From Amphiura filiformis (lineage: Eukaryota; Echinodermata; Ophiuroidea; Amphilepidida; Amphiuridae), in the NCBI RefSeq assembly GCF_039555335.1, contig NC_092639.1, positions 35,383,293 to 35,447,292 of the forward strand: a stretch of 64,000 nt of DNA, in the 5' to 3' direction. The notes below the pieces were generated by a model. The model worked only from the letters and a program-made list of their open reading frames with translations. It was not told the DNA's origin and did not search any database. Below are positions 12,121 to 24,600 of the stretch, piece after piece. A program made the position numbers and the translations under genes. Positions within the stretch are counted from its first letter, which is position 1; each line of letters starts with the position of its first letter.

Positions 12121-12610
12121 TTTGGGCTATTTCCGAAAAAATGAGAAATTTTTAAAAGGGCATAGTCCATATACCAAAATTGGCCTAAAAGGGTCATTGA
12201 TATAGCAAAAGGCCGTAAATGTTACCCATGTTTGCGGCACCTCATCCCCGTATGGTCATTTGTACTGATTACCCCCCTCCCCCAGCATAACCATATATGG
12301 TCATTTGTGTTAAGTTCCCCCTTCGGGTAAGGACCCCAAAGTGCCCGTATACGGAAGTACATGGTAACATAATACAAACCAGGCATTCAGTGGCGTCGAT
12401 GGGGGAGGGGGAAAGGGGACATCCCCCCCCCCCCCAAATATTTGTCTTGCCTCCCAGTTTGCCCGAGGTACTTTTGAGGGGAAAAAACCCAAATTTACGT
12501 ATAAATTTCCACTTTTTACGGCAATTTTGTCGATTTTGCCCCCCCCCCCCTGTAAATTCATTTAACCCATGCCCCCCGAAAAAAAATCCTGGTGCCGCTA
12601 CTAACTGCCC
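12120..12610. repeat. Repeat relics: opposite-strand copy of the 35546 family, then hAT-type relic
   Basis: At 12180-12290 the text (AAAAGGGTCATTGATATAGC, GTATGGTCATTTGTACTGA) is the reverse complement of a block at 35546-35690. At 12389-12602 a C/G-run-rich stretch is bounded by CAGTGGCGTCGATGG and CCTGGTGCCGCTACT, like a decayed hAT element. Confidence 0.45.
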
Positions 12611-13986
12611 CCTGTGGCCCTGTGAGAAGTTTTATATGACGATCAAATCTTGACAACATTTATTTTTACATCCATTTCAATAATGCCCACATGGGTTTTC
12701 TATGGGTAACTTACGTTACCATGTTACTAAGGTTTATTAAATATGCTAAAGCAGTCTCGTAGGTTACATTTTAACTTCAAAGTGCGCGATAGGCCTATTT
12801 CGGACATGCGTTTTACCTTTAATTAATTTGATCAAGTACACACCTGCTGTAATTGTTTAAGTTTAAAGTCCCTTGTTCGTTTTAATCCCGCACTTTATGG
12901 TAACGTATGGTACCGTGAGTTTCTTAACCATAATTTTTTTCTCAAATACATAAAGTGGACCAGAAAACATAACTTTCGTATAACTTGCATGATAACCCGT
13001 ATTTAAGGACAATTTGGTTGAATGTATTATAAGTGTTTACAAGCACTAAGGTAAGTTAACCATGGAGCAGCTCTATGGTGTTAACATATCAGGGTAACGT
13101 AGGTTTCACGAAACGTTGTGACATATTTCGACTATTTTCAAAAGCTCAAAATATATATATCACGAATATTTCATTATTTGTGTTTTGGCCTGAGACCATA
13201 GGTTTTGGCCATATATCCATCAAATACTAAAAACCTCTTGTGGTTTACAAAAAACAATTAATTCAAGATTAAACAAGAATTTGTCTTTAAAAAAGACAAG
13301 TTCACGGATCAGGTGTATAGTACATGTACTTTGAGCTACTTTGGTCTAATATTCAATATTCATATCTACCTTACTCTGCACTTATTCGACAATAAATAAG
13401 TGATATGAGGCTTAATAATGATACCTGCGTCTTGACTCTGGAAAACAATATTTTTTAAAAACCTCATTTTGCACTTAGTTTTTTAAGCCACCTCGGGAGC
13501 CACCTACAGGATCTCGTTTTGCATTTAGGTTTTTATTGCGTTGCAAAGTAGCAAAACTTTCTTTATAATATTCGCTTCGCTTCGCTTCGCTTCGTGTGGA
13601 GACAGGCTTGGGTCCTGATGGGATCAGGCTCAAACAAAATGCTCAAGCAGGCTAAAAAGCCTATATTTAAGTATGCTGGCCTGTATGGAAAGAGAAGTGA
13701 GAAACAGATTTGAAGACAAAGAACAAGGAAAAGAAGGCCATTCCCAACAATCAAGTTAACGATTTTACTGTCAGCCTTTGGGTCACATGGCCCAATTTGT
13801 GCCTGGAAAAGGCTATCCCCTCTTACAACCTATCGACAGGTCTGAATCTGTGGTTTGCAAGAGATAATAATACCAAATCTAAACACCATGAAATTTACCA
13901 CATCACGACCAAGCTCACATTGGGCGCCCATTCCTTTTTAACGGAATTTTTATTAAGTCACCTATACTAGGAAACAAATTTGGCTA
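12611..13986. other. Intergenic, nothing recognised
   Basis: AT-rich sequence without a supported coding frame. The only local feature is a short pentanucleotide run (CGCTTCGCTTCGCTTCGCTT) near 13573. Confidence 0.35.
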
Positions 13987-14162
13987 CATTACTCGTTGAC
14001 TGCCGATAAAACGCCCAATAAAGACTTAGTCACCGGAACGCGCCGGCCAGTTAAAGTACATGCCCTATCACACCACTCCACACCATACATAAATTCTCCC
14101 AGTCACATTTCCCAAATATGAAATTAAAAAAAGTCAAATTTTAATTTACTTCTTTTAAAGTT

Positions 14163-14245
14163 TGGCAGAGGCGGGGTTCGAACTCACGGCGCAACGCTTA
14201 GTACTCTATGAGCCTAGCGCCTTAGACCACTCGGCCACTTGTCTT
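14163..14245 (-). repeat. tRNA-like block (tRNA-derived SINE head or tRNA pseudogene)
   Basis: On the minus strand an A box TGGCCGAGTGG and a B box GAGTTCGAACCCC are spaced as in a tRNA of the Leu/Ser type. The acceptor strands do not pair (GACAAGT against CTCTGCC) and a normal anticodon stem cannot be drawn. A working tRNA is therefore unlikely. Confidence 0.45.
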
Positions 14246-15729
14246 CTTGTTATTCATTTGAAACTTATTTAAAAATATAATCGCAACTTCAACATATATA
14301 GGCCTACCACGTGACAAGCAAAGGCAGAAAACGTATTATATTTTGGAATTTTATCTGCTTAAAACATTAATGTGTATTATAATAGAGCTAAAATTATTTA
14401 TATTGTTGAATTCTCAAGCGCATAGAGACAATTAATACGAGCGTCCTATGATACATACACAATACATAAAATCGATTTTGATCTTCGGCATTACTCGGTG
14501 ACCTCCGATAAAACGCCCAATAACGCCGGTCAGTTAAAAAAATGCTTAAGTACATGCCCTATTGAGATAAGCAATCCTTTTGTGATATGTCCATTCATCC
14601 ATATAATAATAGCAATCAGATTTTTGGATGGATGTTTTACACAGTGATTGGAGAAGAAGCTATGTAAATAATCAAAAGTACATGTCTACAAATTGACAAG
14701 GACAACTCCTTTTGTCAAAATTGTTTTCACCTATTGCTCAGTATGTTAATTAATCCGATTAATTACGTAATTTCGCCAGCGTATGATATATCAGTACTAA
14801 TATGTAGGCCCAAGGAGGTTAGATATAGAAAGAAGAGGAAATAGATTACGTATCGCATATGTCCTTTGTGCCTATTAGAGTTTCTGCCAAGGGGCGGCAG
14901 AAAAAAAGGACGGAGGGGGGGAGGAGAGAGGGGGAGAGGGAGACCGATGGAGTCACAGGGCTCTAAATTACATAGGCGTAGATCGGGTGGGGGGGGGGGA
15001 TAAATGCCACAATATTTTGCCAGGGGGATGGTCAATATAATCACCCCCAATATTGACGCCTGTGTATTGGTTTGTGTCGAAATTAACCTCATATTTGGCC
15101 ATTTTATAGCCACAGAATGCCATTTTTAGCGCTTTGCGCGAATTTATTCCACTTTTGTCCCATATTTCACCAGTTTAGTTTCAATAGGCCTATGCTAAAA
15201 TTTTCGCGCGCATTTGTACCATAAGGTTCACTGTACTGGGTACTTTTAAAAATCCTAACCTAACCTAAAACATAACTTTAACCCTTAGATTGGAGCTCTA
15301 CTAGAAGTAAAAATATAGATAGTGAACGAATTTAGTATTTCTATATCTATGTGAGAATGATACAATAGAGGCCCTGCATGAAATTATTGATTGGCTCCAA
15401 ACAAAGGTTTTCAACCGGTGTCCTTCACCATAGTTATGGCGGAGTGCAGTCCATTCAATCAAATGTTGTCATCAACCTATTTGATCGTAGTGCAGGATTA
15501 TGTGTGTGAGACGAACTGTCACGGTAGATTGCAATCATGCTTTTGTTGAATGCATTTGAGTAGTCCGCCATATTTACGGGATGATACGTCGCATGCAAGG
15601 CCTCTATATGACATGATGAACATAGTCATTGATGCATCAGTTTTAAAATAGACTAGGCGGTTACCCATATTTGGCGGTTCTCGGCTGGGCGCGATTACCA
15701 GGCTGATGGTGACATGCCCATATGACAAT

Positions 15730-16205
15730 TTTTACTAATTTGACCTCAGATGACCCCAGGGTGACATTGGATGACCCCAAAATGACCTAAACTTATAACT
15801 CTAAATGTTGACTGTACCTACCAAGTTTCATGCCCATATATGAGCTTTTACTAATTTGACCTCAGATGACCCGTGGTGACCTTGGATGACCCCAAAATGA
15901 CCTTCAAAAAATGCTGCTTTAAATGTTGACTGTACCTACCAAGTTTCATGCCCATACGACACTTTTTAGTAATTTGACCTTAGATGACCCCTGGGAGGGG
16001 ACCCCGTGGTCGGATGACTTAACGAACATAGACATCTTCTTGCCAGGACAGAACTACACCCACCCACCGAGTTTGAGCCCCGTAGGACCTAGTTTCATGC
16101 CCATATGACAGTTTTTAGTCATTTGACCTCAAATGACCCCTGGGAGGGGGCCCCGGGGTCGGATGACTTAACGAACATAAACATCTTCTTGCCAGGACAG
16201 AACGT
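15730..16205. repeat. Tandem array, 116-149 bp units rich in TGACCT/TGACCCC
   Basis: TTTGACCTCAGATGACCCC begins units at about 15739, 15855, 15973 and 16122. CCAAGTTTCATGCCCATA and GGATGACTTAACGAACATA also recur. Units differ in length and by substitutions, so the array is not young. Confidence 0.7.
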
Positions 16206-16734
16206 CACCCTGAATACTCGTCGATACTCGAAAGAGCTCAAAATAAATAACTTAGAAAATTTTCTTGATGTCCTTTAACATGTTTTCATAGTTAACCATC
16301 GTTAGCCATGGATATCTATCATGAGAACTGACCGGTGACTAAGTCCGATTTATTGGGACGTTTATCGGCAGTCAACGAGTAATGATATACGAAGAAAATT
16401 GAATCTTATCACAAGTAAACAAAATAATTACACAGCTTGCTCTTGCTAGCTTTTGTCAGGGTCAGGGCTATGTATGAACACCAATATTATACAGGTTTAT
16501 AGGCATACACATGGGTTATTACAAGAGTCAATAAACATTATAGCTAACATTCAATTAACTATAGAGTATAGATAATGCCCGGGAGATAATGGACTCAGTT
16601 TTGTGCAATGTAGTAATTTTCTGAAGTAAATCGCTTGCTGCACAGTTTTCTATACATGTACAGAATGATATGTTTACTTTGTAATCAGGCCTGGCCATGA
16701 CCTTGCTAGTTTTGATTAACCAATCAGTTATGTA

Positions 16735-16990
16735 TATGTGACTCCTCGCCACAACTGAGCCCGGATGTCGCCAATCATCATTTTTGAGATATTCAACCAA
16801 AATATTCTGCTTGAAATTAGCTTTAAAATGATGTATATCATGTCTATAGTACTTGACATTTAAGTAGTGAAAAATCAATAAAACAGTCAATAAATCCTTT
16901 GTTTCCTATTGTTTATTGTTAGTTCGATGGAGCATATCTCAATAGTGGCACTGGCGACATCCGGGCTCAGTTGTGGCGAGGAGTCACATA
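16735..16990. mobile_element. MITE with near-perfect 36-bp TIRs, TATGTGACTCC...
   Basis: The left end TGTGACTCCTCGCCACAACT, continuing GAGCCCGGATGTCGCC, is repeated without visible change as its complement at the right end. TA flanks both ends, as for Tc1/mariner-type MITEs. The element is 256 bp including the TA copies, AT-rich and non-coding. The matching arms suggest recent activity. Confidence 0.8.
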
Positions 16991-17341
16991 TTGTCAGCAT
17001 GTGATGGCTAAAAGCCAATTGCAAACATGTTTCTAAAAAAGGCTAAAAAATTCCTACTCCTGGACAGACTCTTTTCCGGGTTAGGGCTAATTAGTAAGTT
17101 GTCATGTGTGATGTGTGGCAAGATTAGATGGTTGAATCCAACCAAAAGTGTCCACGGGCCAAAAATAAAAGTCCAAAATAAAAATGTCTCCACAATTTTT
17201 TCCTTTTGCTGGATTTTGACTTTTGACACTGTACAACGGGCAAATCAACCTTTGATCTAGTATTATAACTTCCAAGATGTCGTAACAAACCTTTTATTTT
17301 ATGGCCACAGACGAATAATTTGATATAATTATTTGAAAAAG

Positions 17342-17465
17342 TACGAGGGTCATTCAAAAAGTTCTACATCCACCTCATTTTCCCCTATAGGGCCTATAAC
17401 TTAGGATCTGGCTTGTGAGAAAATTTGGTTCTATTTGACCCGAAGAGCAAAATTGTACGTTGATT
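17342..17465 (+). repeat. Solo end of a mariner-type element
   Basis: TACGAGGGTCATTCAAAAAG followed by TTCTACATCC is the widely seen mariner-type terminus. No transposase or matching opposite end is visible nearby. Confidence 0.4.
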
Positions 17466-18287
17466 TGTTAGGAGTGGCCTTTCTTTTGCTTTTGCCTTTG
17501 CTTTTTTTTTTTTTCATTCTGTTTCTTTCTAGTTTTCTCTTCATTCATTTATGCCATGCCATGCAGCATGCTTGCTTTTAAGTTTGGCTTGAGAGCTCTT
17601 GAGCATGTTGCTTTAGCCTGGCTGGTCCGATCAAGACCCAACAAATAACGGTAAAGTAATGTAGGCAATATGCCTAATAGTTGATAAACTTTTTATTGGG
17701 ACACCTTGTAGTATCAACATTTCACGGTTGAGCGTGAATATCTGTGAATGAGAAAAGGTTAGATTTGGTCATGACGGTGAATGAACAAACACAAATGAAG
17801 CAAACAGCTCCATAATAGTGCACGAAGCGAAACTGAACTTTGCAAGTCTACATGCCAAAGGTGAACTTTTAGTGACTATATACTGATACCAAACCAGGAA
17901 TCCAGGATGCAATATTTCGTGTGCATGTTGAGCCAAACTGTATAGTCTACTAAAACTGAATTTTCAATTCGGGTGTTGCATGTAAATTAGTTGCCATTCT
18001 TTTCAGCATATTCCATCTTATAAATTATCTTCATACAGACTGGATTTGGTATTTACACGTCGCTCAAATAGGTAGGTACATGCAGGATATTATATCTGAC
18101 ATGAGAATTTAGATATGTACAACTGTACTGTCTGTACTGGTATTATGGTACTGGTTTACACTTGTTGTGTTAATTTATATAATGTTATTAGTATGAGTTT
18201 CTAGTATGGTAGAATAGTTATCAATATGATCAAGTTCACTCATGTTAGGAGTGTGTATATACTTCCTTCCTTGTTATAAAAAATACC

Positions 18288-18742
18288 CAGTGGCGTAACC
18301 AGTGGGGGGGGGGGGGGCAAGCTTCCCCGGACAAGCTGCCCCCGGACACAACAAAACTGGGAAGAAGAGCAAAAAATTGGGAAGGGGAAAAGGGGGGAAG
18401 GAGAGAAAAAGAGGGAAGAGAAAGGGGAAAAAAGAGGGAAGTAAAAAGGGTCAGGAGAAGAGAAAAGAGGGAAAGAAAGAGGGAAGAAGAGAAAGGGAAA
18501 AGAAGAAAAGAAAAAAGAGGGAAGAAAAAAGGGGAAAGGAGAAGAGAAAAGGGAAAGAAAGAGGGAAGAAGATCTATACTACTCATTGCGAAATTTGTAT
18601 TCTGAAACACTGATTTTTAGCTTCTAATATGCCAAAAAGCAGGAGCCTGGACCCCACCTGTTTAACGCTTCGCGGCAAGATGCGAAAATTGGGAAATTGT
18701 TCAATCTTGCCCCCCGGAAGGTCAGGTCTGGTTATGCCCCTG
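18288..18742. mobile_element. Short hAT-like element with a polypurine core
   Basis: CAGTGGCGTAACCAG opens it and CTGGTTATGCCCCTG closes it. Flanking 8-mers AAAATACC and AAAACACC agree at 7 of 8. About 200 bases of almost pure purine (GGGAAGAAGAGAAAGGGA type) fill the centre at 18360-18570. The long frames on both strands here are a result of that composition and are not genes. Confidence 0.75.
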
Positions 18743-18750
18743 AAAACACC

Positions 18751-20437
18751 AGTGTTTGATGTGCATTAAGGTTAAATGCAATTGATTTTCAAGGCTTGAT
18801 TCCAGAGGGGCGTAAGTTAATAATGGAAACAGCCATGCAGAAAAGAATGAACGCACGCGTACAATAGTGTATCAATCTGAACTAGGGCCGGCCACGGACA
18901 AACCGCGGCTCGTGAGTCATCCTATATGTTGCAGGGATAGGGAGGGGGCGACCATGATAGGACCATATGGGCTGATGGGGGGGGGGTGATTGTGGGCAGC
19001 CGTTTTCGGCAATTTTCCTTTGGATTTTCTAAATTTTCACTTTTTAAAATTATCCTGAATTATCTGTCGTGAAATAAATCAATGCTTCCCATGCTATAAT
19101 AGGCCTAGTAGGCCTATTTATACCCTGATTATGCAATATATAGGCCTACAACAATAACTACAACAACAATAACAAAACCAACAACCAATATTTTGTTAAT
19201 CGAATTTGTAAAAATATATTCATAGGCCGCGCCTATTATTAGACTAGAATAGCCTAAAAATTCCCGGGATTATCATGAAAAAAAACCGGGCAAAAACAAT
19301 CAATCGCTGCAGTCAGAAAGAAAGCAACGAACAAGAAAAAGGAAAAAAGTGAGAGAAAAATAAAATAAAATAAACGGAATGGACCCCGTAGGGACTCGAA
19401 CACGTACCAAATTTTCCAGCTCAAAAGTATAGTATTATATAGTTGAACGTATAAGTCCGGCGCGCTAACCGATTGAGCAACTGAAGGGACATATGAAATC
19501 GATTGATCTCAAACTGACTATTATGGAATAGTGCGTAAACAGGCTCTTATGATAAACACGCTCATTACCGCTGTAAATGTCGGAGGTATCGATGGCGAAA
19601 AACCTCGTTTTTTGCAAAAGTAGCTTAAATTTTGAGTGAAATTCAAATGGTAAAGTAAGCGACAGACATTGGAGAAATAATGTAGGCAGTTAGAAATCAA
19701 AATTAACGTTTCACAATCCAGATATCGATATTGTTACATAACAGTGTTTTGTGGTACAAGATTCTCGAAAATTGTTCCCAAAAACGGGCTAATAAAATTT
19801 AATCGGTACTGTAATTGGTTCTTCCCCATGGCAACATTATTTCTTTGGTCGATTTGTAGTACAATGCAAAAAAGGAGAAAACAATCACTCGGCGTGGTTT
19901 TATACGGAGCGAAAATTTGAAAAAACTGCATGGAACGCGTTTTTGATCTTGTGAACATGGTGCGTAAAAATGATTTAAACGAAGGATTTTCAAACGGATT
20001 CTAAAATTTGTATAAACACATACAAATAATGTAAAGATACATCCATGCACCAACATTTGACTCACTGCGATATTTCATTGCTGAGAAAACGCGGTTTTAG
20101 AGAACAACTTTATACGTCTTTTATACGTTTTTTATACGTTTCTTTGTATAACCTTAATTGTGTTTGAAGGCCTATTATACATGCCATGACAGCCTATGAT
20201 ATATATTGACCTGTTATACATGAATGTCATTGAATGGGATTGGATTAAAAACCAAGGTATTGTATTATATACAACATGTATTGTATCAATTTTAATTTAA
20301 TATATTTGTCGATTTTCTATTATTAAAATTGCCATTTTTAATTTATAATATTAGTAGGGATGGTGCATTCATATCATTAGGCCTATCATCTACCCGTGAA
20401 TTATATAGGGGAGCAGGCTATTAGGGTAGGCCTTTAA
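18751..20437. other. Intergenic, with one tRNA-like block and otherwise nothing recognised
   Basis: AT-rich sequence with several TAGGCCTA octamers (19102-19142), a CAACAATAAC-type simple tract near 19150, and the tRNA-Ile-like block listed separately. No coding frame could be tied to a family. Confidence 0.35.
19385..19492 (-). repeat. tRNA-Ile(UAU)-like block with intron-like insert
   Basis: On the minus strand, TGCTCAATCGGTTAGCGCGC is the D-arm region of isoleucine tRNAs. CTTATAC places a UAU anticodon, and GTGTTCGAGTCCC is a B box. About 45 extra bases lie after the anticodon, where tRNA-Ile-UAU genes carry an intron. The acceptor arms (CCTTCAG region against GGGGTCC) do not pair well, so it may be a pseudogene or SINE head. 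Confidence 0.4.
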
Positions 20438-20817
20438 GGGTATACGAGGTATTGTTGGTCTCAGGAGCAAAAAAAAATCGATTTTCATTATCTGAATCAA
20501 TGTATTATTGAAAAATAACACTTAGGTGTTTTGCAAAAGTTCATTCTGCAAATCATATACTTTGAAAACTTGCTTAATTTATTGTTGTTAATGAGTTAAG
20601 TACGTTTGACAAAAGTGTTGTTGTTTCAGCCCTCTTTACAACATAACTCAAGATCCACAGGACCTATACAAAAGTATATCTGTGCTATTTGAATTCTTCT
20701 ACACGCTCGCTATGAATTGAGCAATGCAATTTTGCTCAAGCTCACTACCATTCGCATGCAAGATGCTGTGAACTATAACTTTTTCTGCTGCTTCGACCAA
20801 CAATACATCGTATACCC
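20438..20817. mobile_element. 380-bp MITE, TIR GGGTATACGAGGTATTGTTG
   Basis: GGGTATACGAGGTATTGTTG plus GTC at the left is matched by GACCAACAATACATCGTATACCC at the right, with one mismatch in 23. The interior is non-coding. No target duplication is obvious. It ends about 500 bp upstream of the TRIM start codon. Confidence 0.65.
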
Positions 20818-21313
20818 ACATCTTACGCCATAAGCTCTCAGTCACCAAGTTGCTTTGCAAAACGATTCCTGTTATTTTTAAATGTTAAGGAAACTATATT
20901 GTCGGGCAACATGCATTATCAGTCCGAGTTGATGATGGCATTCCGTGTGCTATTAAACAAGGAAATAACCTGGTATGGTAACAGCATCCGTTGAAATTGG
21001 TATAAAATGTCGTATTATTGTAGATAATTCTGCGAAATATTTATATATTATCATATTTCATTCCCATATCTATTGTTTAATATTTGGTTTCTCTTTCACA
21101 TGTTTTGCAGCTATACAAATAACATGAAGTAACCGGGGAAATTGGGCCCATATAAACCTTGTACCGAGATATAGTCTACCTCTGTGCGTATCGAGATGAT
21201 CCAACTATAGTGTTGAGTAGGCCTATTATAATAGTGCTAGTTGCCGAGACAGAGGCAGAAGCAGCAAACGCCCCAATTTGATGTAAAATAGAACCGTGAT
21301 GAACCATTAGAAC

Positions 21314-21628
21314 ATGGCAGAAGGAGACTCATCAGACGACGTCTATGACGTATATGACCCATTAGAAAAGGCAATAGACACCGAATTGAAATGTCCCTTG
21401 TGTTTGTGTCGATTCACTACCCCAAAAGATCTTGCTTGTCCCCATGTCTATTGCAAAGAATGTCTGGAGAATCTTCGACGTGTTTCGGGTGGAGGGAAGA
21501 AGATCACATGTCCGGAATGCCGACAGGTCACTGTTTTACCATCAAAAGGAATTGACGGTCTGAAGACCAACTTGAGGATCAGGAATATGGTAGAGGCGGC
21601 TGAACGGAAGGATAAGCTCAAGACAAAG
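21314..21628 (+). CDS. TRIM coding exon 1: RING finger
   Basis: Encodes 105 residues with an acidic leader, a full C3HC4 RING and a basic tail ending KLKTK. The frame stays open past the GTAGAT donor only for WL-type read-through, so the splice at 21628/21629 is preferred because it joins in phase to the B-box exon. Confidence 0.85.
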
Positions 21629-24600
21629 GTAGATGCACAGAATGACTGGTTGTAAACTTAGGGTCATCCCAAGTTTTGTGTGCGTTTTGCTGTTGCGATT
21701 ATTTTGCCGCACCACTTTCGCGCTGCGAAGAACAAACTCCCAAACGGTCTAATCATAGCGGGAAATCGCAGCAAAGGACTATAAAACGCAGCCTTTGTAT
21801 GTGCAAAAACATCGTCACGCAAAACATCGGACTTGAAAGGCCCAATAACTTTTTTTTTAAAGCGCAGTGATTTATAGTGCGCTATACGCACAGGCACAAC
21901 GCCTAGACGTTGATCCACAAGCCTCAGCACACTTTACAGACCGATCAACCCATGGCCCATGGAGCTTTTCAACATATATACCACGCCCTTCCTAACGCAT
22001 TGCTGTATAAAGATACTAATATTAGTAATTTTATTTATATAGATTTGAAAGATGCGTTGAATCGAAGATGATGTGATATGGGATAAAAGCAGTATATCTA
22101 ATTTTGGCAATTGGTCCATAATATTTTATATAGATAATTTCCCTTGATAATCTCAGATAATCTCTTAATGTAGAACCCGACAAGTAGTGATGACACACAA
22201 GTATGTGCAGTGATCACTATATATGCTGGCCGCTATCTATGGCATGGTGGAGTCTTCAGATCGACGACGTCCTGTGATTGCCTTCCTATAAGCATGATTA
22301 TTATGGCGCAAGACACCGTCGTCCAGCCGCGAGGATTCCCTGGCCCGTCTAGGCCTATAATACCTTAGAGAGGGCAGATAATGTAATGGACTGCATGGAG
22401 GGCTCAGAGGCTCAGCTCAGCTATCTCAGATTAGAATGATATCGGATACGGGAATAAGATATCAGCGAGAAGGTATTATCAGTGATTATGTCGCATTTAA
22501 ATGTTTCGGCATCGGCACTGAGCGAGCCGGAATTGGGAGAAGCCCGGGGAGGCGGCGTAAGGAACATTTGACAGGCCTATAAAACTTGAGGTGAATCAAA
22601 TTATACACTGAGTGAGGCCTGTGGACTGAGTGAGAGCAGCATCAATATGAGTAGGTTGCAATACATTATTGTTGACTTATAAGGGACCGATCGTTATTTA
22701 CGGCAGGGGGGTAATGGGCGTTTTGGAAAAAATATCGACAAAAAATTTCGCGTTCCTCCCTTGCGTCCGCTCAAAATTTCCGGATTCCCCCCTTGTTTTC
22801 CCGAATTTCTCCATTTAAAACTTAACATTCCCCCCTCCTGGTTCAACAAAAAATTTCGCGTTCCCCCCTCAAGACCCCCAAAAAATTTCGGATTCCCCCC
22901 TCAAAACGCCCATTACCCCCTGTCGTAAATAACGATCACTCCCTAAGCATAGCTAAGATATACTACCAATTACAGAATGTGTTTTCTCCCATCTTGATTC
23001 TCATTTCAGCAAAGTATGAAGCGTCGACCCAAAGTCCCTAAAGTTCCCGAATGCGGCGAACACGAAGGCGAGAAGCTCCATCTTTATTGTGAGACTGATG
23101 ACTATCTGATTTGCCATGTGTGTGCCGTTGTGGACCATCCGCATCCTGAACACAAATGCCGGAATGTTAAAGAAGTCGTAGAGGAACAGAAGGATAGGGA
23201 TGCTGGTATTTTGTGCAAGGTGAGAACTGAGAAGAAAATACAATATTAAAGTCCGAAATAGAATGCGCCCTATAGTAACTCACTGAACGGGGTCATTTCT
23301 ACTCTGCAAAATCTCAGAACACCTCGGATGCGTTTTCGGTGTTCATGAGCTCTGCTTGTTGACTGTTCGCAATGGCATGAACATGAAAGGGCAGTCTTCA
23401 GTGAATGGCTCTTTTCAGCAGTAGGCATGGGGCGCTGGGGCGGCCTGCACGTCTCATACTTGGGTACTTTGTCCTGAAGAAGTCAGAGCTATTTCTGACG
23501 CAAGCTTGACAGTTCCAAACTTGTCCGACGGCGAACCCGCTACAAACTTGCTAATTGCTCATGAAAATCTTCTGGTAGCGATTTCATGATGAGCAGTCCT
23601 AAGCCCGGTCCTAAAGTTCGCTAGTCGAAAAAGGTTCGAAAATGATTAAGCCCATAGATAAAATCAAGTTATTTGACTTTGTCCAACTCTTAATGGGTTG
23701 CGGATACTATTTTACAAGACAATACTGAGATGTCTGTATAAATGTTTGGAAGAAGAAGAGAACAAATTCAGAAGACGTCCGTAGTGTTCGAAATCTGTTA
23801 CATTTGAAAGCATCGGACGCGGTTGGACAGGTGTTCAAATTTTTGGTCTAGACCTACATGTTAATTTCAATATCAGTCTTTAGTCTCGTGATAAATATAA
23901 CATTATAAAATCGCAATCCTTCTCTCATTTTTCACACAGGCATCTCAGAGGTTAGACGACCTTAAGGAAGAATCCAATGATATCGCCCGCTCGGAACGAC
24001 TACTCACAGAATTCATGGCCGCTGAAGAAGCTGAGATTCTCCGATGTGTACGCGCCATCCAGAAAGCCGCCCAGCAACGTGGAGCAATAATGATCAATCT
24101 CATGAAACAAATGCATGAAGATCACATCAATGATCTTCAGCAAGCGCGGGGAGACATCGATGAAATATCCACAAGACTTGAAACAGTCTGCGCTGTAGTG
24201 CGCGATAACCTGAACACAGCTTCTGATTATGAGTACGTATTGCAACACCAGTCGCTGCACGCAAATATGTCGAAGCAACTTCATCAGAAGATTCCAAAAA
24301 CTGTGGATAAGAACTTCCCGCGCATGAAGTTCGTGTCAAACAAAGGAACAGAGAACATGGTGAATTTGGGATATCTGCAAACGTCTAAGGTCAAGGACGT
24401 TAATGGCGAGCTGTGTGGTCGACTTACGATTGGAAATGCCGAAGTCGCTGCGACGGATCGGATTGAAGATATTGCACCACTTTCAGACGGTAGCCTAGCG
24501 TTGGTGTTCACGTCTAGAGTAAACGTATACAAAGCTGCTGGCACTTACGAAAATCTCAGTGATCAAGAATACACGTTGAAGCTTTCACTGGACCCTCCTG

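Larger units (their letters stand above)
13987..16384. mobile_element. Possible 2.4-kb element with CATTACTCGTTGACTGCC inverted ends
   Basis: About 50 bp starting CATTACTCGTTGACTGCCG and running to GACTTAGTCACCGG at the left reappear inverted at 16335-16384. A third, direct copy of the same end lies at about 14487-14560, so a second element or an internal duplication is nested. No clear target duplication was found. The interior holds a tRNA-like block, a hAT-type relic and a tandem array. Confidence 0.5.

Noticed and set aside
14163-14245. Functional tRNA gene
   Set aside because: Internal promoter boxes are present, but the acceptor and anticodon stems do not pair.
18245-18613. Long opposing open frames of about 103-121 codons, Lys/Arg/Gly-rich on one strand and Ser/Phe/Leu-rich on the other
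   Set aside because: They result from a polypurine tract inside a hAT-like element. There is no family resemblance and no splice context.
21629-21655. Read-through end of the RING exon as a short stand-alone RING protein
   Set aside because: The GTAGAT donor at 21629 joins in phase to a perfect B-box exon. A RING-only isoform is possible but unsupported.
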